The notes: generated by a model not told the origin, from the letters alone. A stretch of DNA of 64,000 nt from Paracoccus sp. N5 (GCF_000371965.1 NZ_AQUO01000001.1:1806001-1870000); one strand, 5' to 3'; positions 7,683 through 18,395 are shown, counted from the first letter of the stretch. Program-made: numbers and translations.

Positions 7683-8309
7683 ATGGCGATGATCACCGAG
7701 GTCGGGGATTTCTTCACCAAGGGCTGCGGCCGCTGTGCCCGCTTTGCGACCCCGGATTGCTCGGCCCTGGTCTGGAACGAGGGGCTGGTCGCATTGCGCC
7801 GGCTCTGCCAGGAGATGGGCCTGGCCGAGACGGTGAAATGGGCGCATCCGGTCTATATGCATGCCGGGCGCAATATCGCGATCCTGGGTGCGCTGCGGGG
7901 CGATTTCCGGCTGAGCTTCATGAATCCGGGCCTGCTTCGCGACACCGCGGGCGTGCTCGAGCCGCAGGGGCCGAACAGCGCCACGCCGGGCACGATCCGC
8001 TTCACCGATCCGGCGCAGGTCGCGGCGCTGGCGCCGGTGATCCGGGCCTATCTGCGGCAATTGATGGACCACGCCGAGGCCGGGACGAAGCCGCCGAAGC
8101 CGGAAAGCCGGATCGAGATGCCGGACGAGCTGGCCGAGGCGCTGGATGCCGACGCGGAACTGGCCGAGGCCTTCCACGCCCTGACCCCGGGACGGCAGAG
8201 AAGCTATTTCTTCAACCTGAACCAGGCCCGGCAATCCGCGACCCGGGTGGCGCGGATCGAGAAGTTCCGCGACCGCATCATCGCCGGCAAGGGCGCGACC
8301 GAGCGTTAG
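7683..8309 (+). CDS. YdeI/OmpD-associated family protein (DUF1801 domain)
   Basis: A 208-residue protein with an N-terminal DUF1801-like domain (residues about 25-125; KWAHPVYMHAGRNIAILGAL) and a C-terminal YdeI-type helical segment (LTPGRQRSYFFNLNQARQSA, then RIEKFRDRIIAGKG). The family is small, cytoplasmic and poorly characterised; some members are linked to antimicrobial-peptide or bacteriocin tolerance. A strong GGGAGGAA ribosome-binding site precedes the ATG. It follows the dehydrogenase by 123 bp and converges with ybgC, the two stop codons overlapping by 4 bp. No precise function is claimed. Confidence 0.82.
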   Translation: MAMITEVGDFFTKGCGRCARFATPDCSALVWNEGLVALRRLCQEMGLAETVKWAHPVYMHAGRNIAILGALRGDFRLSFMNPGLLRDTAGVLEPQGPNSATPGTIRFTDPAQVAALAPVIRAYLRQLMDHAEAGTKPPKPESRIEMPDELAEALDADAELAEAFHALTPGRQRSYFFNLNQARQSATRVARIEKFRDRIIAGKGATER

Positions 8310-8746
8310 GCGCCGGGTTCGGGGCTTTCCAGGAACGGCGCCAGCCGCGCGCGCAGCGCGTCGGGCACCCGCGTCGGCCGCATCGCGCTGTTGACGTGGA
8401 CAAGGTCGATCTGGATCTCGACCAGCGCCTCGTCCCCACGGAAGAAGGCGTGGCGGATGCGGATGCTGGCGCCGCGCGCCTGCATCACCGAGGTTTCGCA
8501 GGTGATCAGGTCGTCGAGCCGCGCCGGCTTCTGCCAGGACAGCGCCGCCGCCCGGGCCACGAATTGCTCGCCCGCCGGGCCGACCAGCGGGTGCCCGATC
8601 TGGCGCAGCATCTCGGCCCGGCTGCGCTCGGCGAATTCCAGGTAGCGGGAATGATAGACGATGCCGCCGGCATCGGTGTCGGCGTAATAGATGCGGTAGG
8701 TCTGCGAAAACGCCCCGCCCGATGGACGGGATGATGTCGGTTGCAT
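8306..8746 (-). CDS. ybgC: Acyl-CoA thioesterase YbgC (Tol-Pal associated)
   Basis: A 146-residue hotdog-fold 4-hydroxybenzoyl-CoA-thioesterase-like enzyme. The family active-site motif YADTDAGGIVYHSRYLEF is at 21-38, with the catalytic Asp25. YbgC hydrolyses short-chain or acyl-ACP-derived thioesters and is tied to phospholipid metabolism near the Tol-Pal complex. Start placed at 8746 because GGAGG lies 7 nt upstream; a longer frame from 8809 has no such site and adds a low-complexity leader. Unlike in E. coli, where ybgC heads the tol operon, here it is divergent from tolQ. Confidence 0.9.
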   Translation of the reverse strand: MQPTSSRPSGGAFSQTYRIYYADTDAGGIVYHSRYLEFAERSRAEMLRQIGHPLVGPAGEQFVARAAALSWQKPARLDDLITCETSVMQARGASIRIRHAFFRGDEALVEIQIDLVHVNSAMRPTRVPDALRARLAPFLESPEPGA

Positions 8747-9040
8747 GCCGGGCCTCCGTTCCGGTTGGCGATGGTGGCGCGGGCCGGTCGCGGCCCCATG
8801 CCGGTTCATGCCGCGAAACTGTAAATTCTGCGCTAATATCCGTGCGGGCTGGCAAGATGCCGCCGGAAGCCGTGCTAGCCAGATCGCGCGCGCGGGTCAA
8901 TGCGGCCGGGGGCCGCGCGTCCGGGCCCTGCGGCACTTGACGCAGATTTGACACCGGCAGGGTTTTGCCGCAGGCGGGCTTCTGCTACTTGCCCAAGGCA
9001 GAAGCCGCGCCGCAGCGGCCCAAAGGACAGGCCACATTCC

Positions 9041-9736
9041 ATGGAACAACTCGCCGGAGCCGGGCAGCCGGTCGATTTCTCGCTGATCGCGCTGTTCGCA
9101 CGCGCCTCGCTGACCGTGCAGATCGTCATGGTGATCCTGATCCTGGCCTCGTTCTGGGCCTGGTCGATCATCATCCAGAAATTCATCACCTATGCCGCCG
9201 CCCGGCGCGACGCCGACCGTTTCGACCGCGCCTTCTGGTCCGGCCAGCCGCTGGACGATCTTTATGACCGCATCGGCGACACGCCCTCGGGCGCGGCCGA
9301 GCGGATCTTTTCCGCCGGCATGACCGAATGGCGCCGCAGCCACCGCGACGACGGCAACCTGATCGCCGGCGCCACCGCGCGCATCGACCGCGCCATGAAC
9401 GTGGCGATCAACCGCGAGAACGACCGCCTGACCGGCGGGCTGCCTTTCCTCGCCACCGTCGGCTCGACCGCGCCCTTCATCGGGCTGTTCGGCACCGTCT
9501 GGGGCATCAAGACCGCCTTCGAGGAAATCGCCATCTCGCAGAACACCTCGCTGGCCGTGGTGGCGCCCGGGATCGCCGAGGCGCTGGTGGCGACCGCGCT
9601 GGGTCTGCTCGCGGCGATTCCGGCGGTGATCTTCTATAACAAGCTCAGCGCCGACAGCGACCGCATCACCGGGAATTACGAATCCTTCGCGGACGAGTTC
9701 TCGACCATCCTGTCGCGCCAGCTGGACGACGAATAG
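9041..9736 (+). CDS. tolQ: Tol-Pal system proton channel subunit TolQ
   Basis: Inner-membrane TolQ (231 aa), the ExbB/MotA-type stator that uses the proton motive force with TolR to energise TolA for outer-membrane constriction during division. Three membrane segments are visible: about residues 16-40, 130-155 and 165-190. The second and third sit around the conserved GSTAPFIGLFGTVWGI and VVAPGIAEALVATALGL blocks. The start is the ATG before the EQLAG sequence; an upstream in-frame extension is not TolQ-like. First gene of tolQRAB-pal-cpoB, its stop directly abutting the tolR ATG. Confidence 0.96.
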   Translation: MEQLAGAGQPVDFSLIALFARASLTVQIVMVILILASFWAWSIIIQKFITYAAARRDADRFDRAFWSGQPLDDLYDRIGDTPSGAAERIFSAGMTEWRRSHRDDGNLIAGATARIDRAMNVAINRENDRLTGGLPFLATVGSTAPFIGLFGTVWGIKTAFEEIAISQNTSLAVVAPGIAEALVATALGLLAAIPAVIFYNKLSADSDRITGNYESFADEFSTILSRQLDDE

Positions 9737-10201
9737 ATGGGCGCCGGGGTCGTCAAGCGCGGACGCAAGGGCCGGGGCCGCGCCCGCAGCCAGCCGATGG
9801 CGGAAATCAACGTCACGCCCTTCGTGGACGTGATGCTGGTGCTGCTCATCATCTTCATGGTCGCGGCGCCGCTGCTGACCGTGGGCGTGCCGCTGGAGCT
9901 GCCCAAGACCGCCGCCCAGGCGGTGCCGGCCGAGCCCGAGGAGCCGCTCGCGGTCTCGATCACGCCCGAGGGGCCGATCCTGGTCATGACCTCGGAGGTG
10001 CCCGAGGACGAGCTGGTGACGCGCCTGCGCGCCGTGGCCGAGGAGCGGCAGAGCGACAAGATCTATCTGCGCGCCGACGGCGCCATTCCCTATGCCCGCG
10101 TGATGCAGGTCATGGGCGCGCTGAACGCTGCCGGCTTCAACAATATCGTGCTGGTCACCGATGCCGGCGGGCCGCGCATGGATGCGGGCGGGAATGGCTG
10201 A
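9737..10201 (+). CDS. tolR: Tol-Pal system protein TolR
   Basis: A 154-residue ExbD/TolR-type protein with one N-terminal membrane helix (about 28-48) carrying the proton-path Asp31 in INVTPFVDVMLVLL, then a periplasmic domain. It partners TolQ in proton-driven force generation. The ATG follows the tolQ stop with no gap (TAGATG), and its end overlaps the start of tolA. Length and motif are typical. Confidence 0.96.
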   Translation: MGAGVVKRGRKGRGRARSQPMAEINVTPFVDVMLVLLIIFMVAAPLLTVGVPLELPKTAAQAVPAEPEEPLAVSITPEGPILVMTSEVPEDELVTRLRAVAEERQSDKIYLRADGAIPYARVMQVMGALNAAGFNNIVLVTDAGGPRMDAGGNG

Positions 10202-11735
10202 ACCCATGGAGCGCGCGGATCGCATCGGCTACTGGGTCTCGGGCGTGGCACATGCCTCGCTCTTGGGCGCGGCGCTGGTCGGCGGCGCGCTGTTTCGGCC
10301 GCAGCCGCTGGAGGCCGTGCGCATGGCCGAGGTCGCGACCATGACCGATGCCGAATTCCAGTCGCTGGCCGCCGCTGCCGCAGGCCATGGCCCGGTCAGC
10401 GACACCGCCTCGACCACCCCGGCCCAGCCGCGCGCGCCCGCCGACGAAAACCGCCCCGGCGCAGTCGAGGCCGTGAGCCCGCCCAGCCCGGACGGGCAGG
10501 CGGCCGATCTGGCAACGCCCTCGGACCGGCCCGAGGCGCGGCCGGACCTGTCGGATTTCCAAGGCGTGACGGCCCGGCCGGTCGCCGCCGCGACCGACGC
10601 GCCGCAGCCGGCCCAGCCCGACAATGCCGTCGAGCTGGCCGCCCTGCCGCAGCCCGCCGACCGCCCCGATCCGGTGCGCAATCCCGCGCAATCGCCGGCG
10701 CCGATCCCGCAGCGCTCGGCCCAGGCGCCGGTCGAATCGTCGCGCCCGCGCGGCCGTCCCGAGGGCCTGGCCGAGGCCGTGCAGGCCCGCCGCGCAAGCG
10801 CCGAGGCCGCCCGCCAGCGCGAGGCGCTGCTGGCCCGCGAGGCCGAGGAAGCCGCCGCCGAACAGGCTGCCGCCAAGAGGGCGCAGCAGGACGCCGCCCG
10901 CCGTGCCGCCGAGGAACGCGCTAGGAATGAGCGCCGCGAAGCCGAGGCGCGCGAGGCCGAAGCCGATGCTGCCCGCAAGGCCAGCCAGGCCAGGGAACGC
11001 GCCCGCCGCGAGGCCGAGGCGAAAGCCGAGGCAGAAGCCGCCGAGCAGAAGGTCGCCGCTGCCGAAAAGGCCGCCGAGCAGAAGGCCGCGGAACGCAAGG
11101 CTGAGGCCGCCCGCCGCGCCGCCGCCGAAAAGGCGGCCGAGCAGGAGGCTGCCGAGAAGGCCGAGAAAGCCGCTGCCGAGAAGAAGGCCGCCGAGGCCAA
11201 GGCCCGGAAGGCGGCCGAGGAAAAGGCCGCCGCCGAGAAAGCCGCCGCGGCCAAGGCCGCCGCCGAAGCCGCCGCCGCGGCGAAGGCCAAGGAAAAGGCC
11301 GAGGCCGAGCGCAAGGCCGCGGAGGCCGCCAAGAAGGCCCTGGCCGAGGCGCAGAAGAAGGACGAGGGCTCGGCCGGTTCGGGCGGCGGTGGCGCCGCCG
11401 CCAGCGGCCCGCCGCTGAGCCAGGGCGAAAAGGACGGCTTCCGCGTCGCGGTCGAGCAGTGCTGGAACCGCGGCTCGCTTTCGACCGAGGCCAGCCGGAC
11501 CACGGTGTCGGTGCAATTCTCGATGGCGCCGGACGGCACGGTCGAGAAGGGCTCGCTGCGGATGATCGGCCATGACGGCGGCTCGGACGCGGCGGCGAAA
11601 CAGGCCTATGAGGCCGCGCGCCGGGCGATCCTGATGTGCGAAAAGGGCGGCTACAAACTGCCGCCGGAAAAATACAACCGCTGGAAGGATGTCATCATCG
11701 ACTTCAACGCCAGCGGCGGCGCGCGGGTGAAGTGA
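10194..11735 (+). CDS. tolA: Tol-Pal system protein TolA
   Basis: TolA (513 aa from this start) spans the periplasm, linking TolQR to TolB-Pal. One N-terminal membrane helix lies near residues 12-34. After it come a Pro/Ala-rich linker (to about 170), a long Ala/Glu/Lys/Arg helical coiled-coil rod (about 175-385), a Gly-rich hinge (GSGGGG), and a C-terminal TonB/TolA-like domain of about 110 residues containing two cysteines. The ATG at 10194 overlaps the tolR stop; ATG 10206 is an alternative. The rod's biased composition produces long false frames on the other strand. Confidence 0.93.
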   Translation: MAEPMERADRIGYWVSGVAHASLLGAALVGGALFRPQPLEAVRMAEVATMTDAEFQSLAAAAAGHGPVSDTASTTPAQPRAPADENRPGAVEAVSPPSPDGQAADLATPSDRPEARPDLSDFQGVTARPVAAATDAPQPAQPDNAVELAALPQPADRPDPVRNPAQSPAPIPQRSAQAPVESSRPRGRPEGLAEAVQARRASAEAARQREALLAREAEEAAAEQAAAKRAQQDAARRAAEERARNERREAEAREAEADAARKASQARERARREAEAKAEAEAAEQKVAAAEKAAEQKAAERKAEAARRAAAEKAAEQEAAEKAEKAAAEKKAAEAKARKAAEEKAAAEKAAAAKAAAEAAAAAKAKEKAEAERKAAEAAKKALAEAQKKDEGSAGSGGGGAAASGPPLSQGEKDGFRVAVEQCWNRGSLSTEASRTTVSVQFSMAPDGTVEKGSLRMIGHDGGSDAAAKQAYEAARRAILMCEKGGYKLPPEKYNRWKDVIIDFNASGGARVK

Positions 11736-11793
11736 CATGGCATCCCCCGGCGCGACACTCTATCCTGCAACCAAGACCTTACGAGGGCGATTC

Positions 11794-13122
11794 ATGTTGC
11801 GAAAATTTCTTCTGACTTCCGTGATGGCCCTTGCGGGTCTTGGCCTTGCCGCGCCGGTGCTGGCGCAGGACGGGCCGCTGCGGATCGAGATCACCGACGG
11901 CGTGATCGAGCCGATGCCCTTCGCCATCGCGCAATTCCATGACGAGGGCGGCGCCGGAGAATACCTCCAGCAGGTGCAGAACCTGATCGCCGCCGACCTG
12001 ACTGGCACGGGTCTTTTCCGCGAGATCCCGGCCTCGGCCCATATCGCGCGGCCCGAAAGCTTCGACGCGCCGGTCAGCTACGAGGACTGGAAGGCGATCA
12101 ACGCCCAGGCGCTCATCACCGGCGCCGTCCGGGTCGAGGGCGGCAAGGTCATCGTCAAGTTCCGCCTGTTCGACGTCTTTGCCGGCCAGCCGCTGGGCGA
12201 CGGCATGCAGTTCGACGCCGCGACCGGCAACTGGCGCCGCGCGGCGCACAAGGCCGCCGACCAGGTCTATTCCCGCCTGACCGGCGAGGGGCCCTATTTC
12301 GACAGCCGTGTCGCCTTCGTGCAGGAAAGCGGGCCCAAGGACGCCCGCAGGAAGCGCATCGGCATCATGGATTACGACGGCGCCAACGTGAAATGGCTGA
12401 CCGACGATTCCGCGCTGGTGCTGAAGCCGCGCTTCTCGCCCGACGGCTCGCGGCTGCTCTATACCAGCTATGCCACCGGCTTCCCGCAGGCCATGCTGAT
12501 GGACGTGAACAGCCTCGGCACCCGCCAGCTTTCCGCCGGCGGCAATGGCTCGATGAGCTTCTCGCCCCGCTTCTCGCCCGACGGGCGCTGGATCGTCTAT
12601 TCGCTGGAGCAGGGCGGCAATACCGACATCTACCAGATGGACGCGGCCTCGGGCGCGCAGCGGGCGCTGACCAACGCGCCCTCGATCGAGACCTCGCCCA
12701 GCTACAGCCCGGACGGCAAGCAGATCGTCTTCGAAAGCGACCGCTCGGGCACGCCGCAGCTTTACGTCATGGGCGCGAACGGCGGCGAGCCGCGCCGGAT
12801 CAGCTTCGGCGACGGCCGCTACGGCACGCCGGTCTGGTCGCCGCGCGGCGACATGATCGCCTTTACCCGCCAGGTCGGCGGCAAGTTCCACATCGGCGTC
12901 ATGCGCACCGATGGCTCGGAAGAGAAAATGCTGACAGAATCGTTCCTTGACGAGGGCCCGACTTGGGCCCCCAATGGGCGCGTGGTGATGTTCACCCGCG
13001 TGACGCCGGGCGGCAATGGCCAGCCCCGGCTGCATTCGGTGGACATCACGGGGCGCAACATGCGCCCGGTCGAGATCAGTGGCGCGGCATCGGATCCCGA
13101 TTGGGGTCCGCTGCTGCCCTAA
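11794..13122 (+). CDS. tolB: Tol-Pal system beta-propeller protein TolB
   Basis: Periplasmic TolB (442 aa). A 25-residue signal peptide ends VLAQ. Next come the N-terminal alpha/beta domain (to about 165) and a six-bladed propeller with repeated FSPDG-type blade motifs (KPRFSPDGSRLLY, SPRFSPDGRWIVY, SPSYSPDGKQIVF). TolB binds Pal and the TolA C-terminus. Start at 11794 is chosen because it gives a proper signal peptide; an in-frame ATG at 11737 would add 19 residues before it. It follows tolA by 58 bp. Confidence 0.95.
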   Translation: MLRKFLLTSVMALAGLGLAAPVLAQDGPLRIEITDGVIEPMPFAIAQFHDEGGAGEYLQQVQNLIAADLTGTGLFREIPASAHIARPESFDAPVSYEDWKAINAQALITGAVRVEGGKVIVKFRLFDVFAGQPLGDGMQFDAATGNWRRAAHKAADQVYSRLTGEGPYFDSRVAFVQESGPKDARRKRIGIMDYDGANVKWLTDDSALVLKPRFSPDGSRLLYTSYATGFPQAMLMDVNSLGTRQLSAGGNGSMSFSPRFSPDGRWIVYSLEQGGNTDIYQMDAASGAQRALTNAPSIETSPSYSPDGKQIVFESDRSGTPQLYVMGANGGEPRRISFGDGRYGTPVWSPRGDMIAFTRQVGGKFHIGVMRTDGSEEKMLTESFLDEGPTWAPNGRVVMFTRVTPGGNGQPRLHSVDITGRNMRPVEISGAASDPDWGPLLP

Positions 13123-13143
13123 GCGCGTAAGATGGACAGGATA

Positions 13144-13653
13144 ATGAAAACTTTCATCAAGATTGCTGCACTCGGTGCCGTTCTCGCGCTGGCGGCCTGT
13201 GCCCGGCCGGCGCAGGACATGCAGGTGCAGGACCCCTATGCCGGCGCCGGCGGCCCGGGCGGGGTCGGCGCCGCGGCGCTGCCCGGCACGGCAGAGCATT
13301 TCAAGGCGACGGTGGGCGACACGGTGCTGTTCCCGCTGGACCAGTCGACGCTGACGCCCGAGGCCCGCACCACGCTGGCCAACCAGGCCGGCTGGCTGAA
13401 CCAGAACGCCGGCTTCTCGGCCTTGATCGAGGGCCATGCGGACGAACAGGGCACCCGCGAATACAACCTCGCGCTGGGCGCGCGGCGGGCGAATTCGGTG
13501 CAGGAATATCTGATCTCGCAAGGCGTGCAGCCGGGCCGCATCCGCACCGTCAGCTATGGCAAGGAACGGCCGCTGGCGATCTGCTCGACCGAGGAATGCT
13601 TCACCAAGAACCGCCGCGCCGTGACGGTGGTCAGCCCCGGGGTGGGCATGTGA
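13144..13653 (+). CDS. pal: Peptidoglycan-associated lipoprotein Pal
   Basis: Outer-membrane lipoprotein (169 aa). The lipobox LAAC places the lipidated Cys at residue 19. A short linker is followed by an OmpA-like peptidoglycan-binding domain (about 65-169) with the EGHADEQGTREYN and LGARRANSVQEYL motifs that bind diaminopimelate. Two in-frame ATGs exist, 13132 and 13144; 13144 is preferred as it gives the standard signal length and has an ACAGGA-like site before it. Partner of TolB; its stop overlaps the cpoB ATG (TGATG). Confidence 0.94.
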   Translation: MKTFIKIAALGAVLALAACARPAQDMQVQDPYAGAGGPGGVGAAALPGTAEHFKATVGDTVLFPLDQSTLTPEARTTLANQAGWLNQNAGFSALIEGHADEQGTREYNLALGARRANSVQEYLISQGVQPGRIRTVSYGKERPLAICSTEECFTKNRRAVTVVSPGVGM

Positions 13654-14567
13654 TGCGCCGCTTGCTTCTCGCGGCCGGTTTCGCGCTGGCGGCGCTGCCG
13701 GTGGCGGCGCAGGACGCGCAGACGCTGGCCGACATCCGGGCCGAGCTGAACCAGCTTTCGGCCGACCTGCAATCGCTGCGGGGGCAACTGGTCGCCTCGG
13801 GACCGGCGGGCTTTGCCGCGGCGGGCGGCGACAGCGCCATCGACCGCATGAATGCGATGGAGGCGCGGCTGGCACAGCTGACCGGCCAGACCGAGCAGTT
13901 GCAGAACCGCATCGACCGCGTGGTCAAGGACGGCACCACCCGCATCGGCGACATCGAGTTCCGCCTGTGCGAGATGGAGGAGGGTTGCGACTTGGGCAGC
14001 CTGACCACGCCGACGCTGGGCGAGCAGGGCGGATCGTCGCCGCTGCCGTCCTCGGACCAGCAGGGGGCGCTCGCGCCCGCCAGGACCCCCTCGGCCGGGG
14101 CCGCCACCGCGGCGGAAAAGGCCGATTTCGACCGGGCCCGGGAGGTGCTCGGTCAAGGTGACTTTCGCCGTGCTGCGGACCTCTTCGCGGCCGTCGCCAA
14201 GACCCATGCCGGCGGTCCGCTGACCGCCGAGACGCTGTTCCTGCGCGGGGCGGCGCTGGATTCCGCCGGCGACCTGGACGGCGCCGGCATCGCTTGGCTG
14301 GAAAGTTTCGCCGCCAACCCGGACGGGCCGCAGGCGGCGGATGCGCTTCTGGGCCTGTCGCGGGCCATGTCCGCCAAGGGCGGGCCGGCCGAAGGCTGCT
14401 ATTATCTTCAGGAAATCACCAGCCGCTTTCCCTCGGCGCCGCAGGCGGCCGAGGCCGGGAAGCGCATGGCCGAATCCGGTTGCGAGGCGCTGATCGAGGG
14501 CGCCGCCGACGAAGCGGTCGAGGGCATGGACCCCGAGGCGGCCGCGGACCTGGCGGATGGCGGCTGA
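13653..14567 (+). CDS. cpoB: Cell division coordinator CpoB (YbgF)
   Basis: Periplasmic CpoB/YbgF, 304 aa, which couples Tol-Pal activity to septal peptidoglycan synthesis in E. coli. A signal peptide of about 20 residues ends VAAQ. A short trimerising coiled coil follows (about 22-95, LADIRAELNQLSADLQSLRG). After a Ser/Pro-rich linker come TPR repeats (about 175-300; FDRAREVLGQGDFRRAADLF, AAEAGKRMAESGCEALIEG). The ATG overlaps the pal stop and its 3' end overlaps tilS by 11 bp. Confidence 0.93.
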   Translation: MRRLLLAAGFALAALPVAAQDAQTLADIRAELNQLSADLQSLRGQLVASGPAGFAAAGGDSAIDRMNAMEARLAQLTGQTEQLQNRIDRVVKDGTTRIGDIEFRLCEMEEGCDLGSLTTPTLGEQGGSSPLPSSDQQGALAPARTPSAGAATAAEKADFDRAREVLGQGDFRRAADLFAAVAKTHAGGPLTAETLFLRGAALDSAGDLDGAGIAWLESFAANPDGPQAADALLGLSRAMSAKGGPAEGCYYLQEITSRFPSAPQAAEAGKRMAESGCEALIEGAADEAVEGMDPEAAADLADGG

Positions 14568-15792
14568 GCCGGGCACGGTCGAGCACCGCGCCCATGCCGC
14601 GCTGGACCGGCTGGCCGGCGCCTTGCCAACCTTGGGCATCGCCCTGTCGGGCGGCGGCGATTCCACCGCGCTGATGCATCTGGCGCAGGGCTGGGGCCGG
14701 GCGCGGCTGATGGCGGCGACGGTCGATCACGGCCTGCGCCCCGGTTCCGCCGATGAGGCGCGCCGCGCCGGTCAGGCCGCTGCGGCGCTTGGCATCCCGC
14801 ATGAGACCTTGCTTTGGCACCGCGAGGGCGGCGGCAACCTGATGGGCGCCGCGCGCGATGCCCGGCTGCGCCTGCTGGCCGATTGGGCGCGGCGGCACGG
14901 GCTTTCCGCCGTGCTTCTGGGCCATACGCCGGACGACCAGGCCGAGACGTTGCTGATGCGGCTGGCGCGCGGCGCCGGGCTGGACGGGCTTTGCGGGATG
15001 GCCGACCGGCGCGAAGCCGAAGGCGCGCTGTGGCTGCGGCCGCTGCTGGCGATCTCGCGCGCGGAACTGCGCGACTGGCTGGCGGCGCGCGGCATCGGCT
15101 GGATCGACGACCCCTCGAACGAGCGCGACGATTTCCACCGCGTCCGCCTGCGCAAGGCCATGGCCGGGCTGGACCTGCCGCTGCCGCAACTGGCGCAATC
15201 GCTGGAGAATCTCGGCATGGCCCGCGACGCGCTGGCGCATTACGCGGCCGAGGCGGCGCAGGGCGCGCGGTCCCGCGCCGGCGGGCTGGACCTGCCGCTG
15301 CCCGCCTTCCTGGCCGCCCCGGCCGAGATCCGCCGGCGACTTCTTGTCGCAGGGTTGCGCTTTGTCAGCGGCGCCGGCTATCCGCCGCGCCGCGCGCCGG
15401 TGCAGCACGCGCTGGCGGAGCTGGCGCAGGGCCGGCAGGTCACGCTGGAGGGCGTCATCGCCCGGACCCGCGCCGGCTGGCTGCACCTGATCCGCGAGCC
15501 CGCCGCCAGCCTGCGCGCCGCCCCGGCGCAGGGCGATCCGGCGCTGTGGGACGGGCGCTGGCGCGTCACCGGCCTGCAACCCGGCCAGCAGGTCCGCGCG
15601 CTGGGCCATGCGCCGCTTTCCGGCCTCGGCTGGCGCGATTCGGGCCTGACGCGCGACGAAGCCGCCGCGACCCCCGGCATCTGGCAGGATCAGGCCCTGC
15701 TGGCCGCGCCGCTGCTGCAACCCGCCCCCGGCATTGCCGCGACACCCCTGCGCGGCCTGCCGGAATTCCGCGCCATGCTCTATGTGCATTGA
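14557..15792 (+). CDS. tilS: tRNA(Ile)-lysidine synthetase TilS
   Basis: Cytoplasmic N-type ATP pyrophosphatase (411 aa) that converts C34 of the CAU-anticodon isoleucine tRNA to lysidine. The PP-loop SGGGDS is at 31-36. The TVDHGLR and LGHTPDDQAETLLMRLARGAGLDGL blocks follow, and the C-terminal domain has the usual loose TilS form. The start overlaps cpoB by 11 bp, so it is in the same operon. Order tol-pal-tilS-ftsH is conserved in many alphaproteobacteria. Confidence 0.95.
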   Translation: MAAEPGTVEHRAHAALDRLAGALPTLGIALSGGGDSTALMHLAQGWGRARLMAATVDHGLRPGSADEARRAGQAAAALGIPHETLLWHREGGGNLMGAARDARLRLLADWARRHGLSAVLLGHTPDDQAETLLMRLARGAGLDGLCGMADRREAEGALWLRPLLAISRAELRDWLAARGIGWIDDPSNERDDFHRVRLRKAMAGLDLPLPQLAQSLENLGMARDALAHYAAEAAQGARSRAGGLDLPLPAFLAAPAEIRRRLLVAGLRFVSGAGYPPRRAPVQHALAELAQGRQVTLEGVIARTRAGWLHLIREPAASLRAAPAQGDPALWDGRWRVTGLQPGQQVRALGHAPLSGLGWRDSGLTRDEAAATPGIWQDQALLAAPLLQPAPGIAATPLRGLPEFRAMLYVH

Positions 15793-15816
15793 ACCTGACG
15801 CGGGAATCCCTATTTT
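15789..15816 (+). promoter_or_regulatory. Candidate ftsH promoter overlapping the tilS stop
   Basis: TTGAAC (15789-15794), 16 nt, TATTTT (15811-15816). The -35 includes the tilS stop codon. The -10 context CCCTATTTTC also resembles alphaproteobacterial heat-shock (RpoH) -10 boxes, which fits ftsH control in other bacteria, but this is prediction only. Confidence 0.4.
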
Positions 15817-15852
15817 CACTCGAAAGCCTGTTTACCCGCGGAGGACCTGCCT

Positions 15853-17751
<1,899 letters not shown>

Positions 17752-17759
17752 AACAGGAA

Positions 17760-17790
17760 AACCCCCGGACCAGGTCCGGGGGTTCTTTCT
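17760..17790 (+). terminator. Rho-independent terminator after ftsH
   Basis: Perfect 12-bp arms AACCCCCGGACC (17760-17771) and GGTCCGGGGGTT (17773-17784), followed by CTTTCTT. The arms nearly touch, so the real loop would use the innermost pairs. On the minus strand the hairpin is followed by TTTTCC, so it may also stop leftward transcription. Confidence 0.88.
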
Positions 17791-17815
17791 TGCCGCGGGA
17801 TCGGTCAGGAGAGGG

Positions 17816-17896
17816 CTAGAGCAGCAGCAGCGCCACCGCGCCCAGCGCCAGACCCAGGCCGAAACCGATATTGATCACGAAGCTGGCGGCCGTCAT
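17816..17896 (-). CDS. Possible 26-residue hydrophobic membrane protein
   Basis: A short minus-strand frame, ATG to TAG, of 26 codons. The product starts MTAASF and is then almost entirely hydrophobic or small (Gly, Ala, Leu, Val, Ile), with a run of four Leu at the end and no charged residue: a single membrane helix. AAAGGA lies 8 nt before the ATG. It occupies the gap between the ftsH terminator and the chorismate mutase gene, with no larger gene overlapping it. Not recognised; it could be a regulatory small protein or chance, since CTG-rich sequence favours such frames. Confidence 0.42.
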   Translation of the reverse strand: MTAASFVINIGFGLGLALGAVALLLL

Positions 17897-18077
17897 TCCT
17901 CAGATCCTTTCCCTGTAATGCGGAGAGCATGACCTCGCTCCCAGCTAAGAACGAAATGCGCATTCACGCCAGAATGTTCCGCCATCGGCGAAATTTCGCC
18001 CATGATATGCGACATCCGCGCCACATTCCGCCGATGCCCCGGCTTGTCACGGCGCGCGCATCGGGGCATGGGAAGGC

Positions 18078-18395
18078 ATGAGCACCTTCGACCCGCACCT
18101 GCCGCCCGACTCCGCGATGCATGATCTGCGCGCCCGCATCGACGCTCTGGACGCCCGGCTGATCGCGCTGCTGGCCGAGCGCTCGGCGCTGATCGACGAG
18201 GCGGCGCGGATCAAGGCCCGCGAAGGGCTGCCGGCCCGCATCGACAGCCGCGTCGAGGAAGTCGCCGCCAATGCCCGCCGGCTGGCCGGCCCCGCAGGTC
18301 TGGACCCCGAGCTTGCCGAAACCCTGTGGCGGTTGATGATGGAGCACTTCATCGCCCAGGAGGACCGGGTGCTCTCGGCCGGCCCGCAAAACTGA
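18078..18395 (+). CDS. Chorismate mutase (AroQ type)
   Basis: A 105-residue all-helical AroQ-class chorismate mutase, converting chorismate to prephenate for phenylalanine and tyrosine synthesis in the cytoplasm. Helix 1 carries LRARIDALDARLIALLAERS with the conserved Arg (LRxxID). It is followed by the Lys in ARIKAREGLPARIDSRVEEV, and the third helix has LWRLMMEHFIAQED. Monofunctional length; no prephenate dehydratase domain. Converges with the thioesterase gene across a long inverted repeat. Confidence 0.9.
   Translation: MSTFDPHLPPDSAMHDLRARIDALDARLIALLAERSALIDEAARIKAREGLPARIDSRVEEVAANARRLAGPAGLDPELAETLWRLMMEHFIAQEDRVLSAGPQN

Noticed and set aside
6135..8954. A long minus-strand frame opposite the dehydrogenase and YdeI-like genes
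   Set aside because: Same GC3 artefact; the plus-strand proteins have intact catalytic motifs and ribosome sites.
8937..8965. TTGACG and TTGACA boxes upstream of tolQ as a promoter
   Set aside because: No acceptable -10 at 16-18 bp from either; left unannotated.
10780..11345. Repetitive GCC/GAG/AAG sequence as a possible tandem repeat or CRISPR-like array
   Set aside because: It has no fixed period or spacer structure; it is coiled-coil coding sequence.
10155..11738. Open frames on both strands across tolA, some Ala- or Leu/Gly-rich and membrane-like
   Set aside because: They mirror the Ala/Glu/Lys codon repeats of the TolA rod; tolA has the right place, ends and C-terminal domain.
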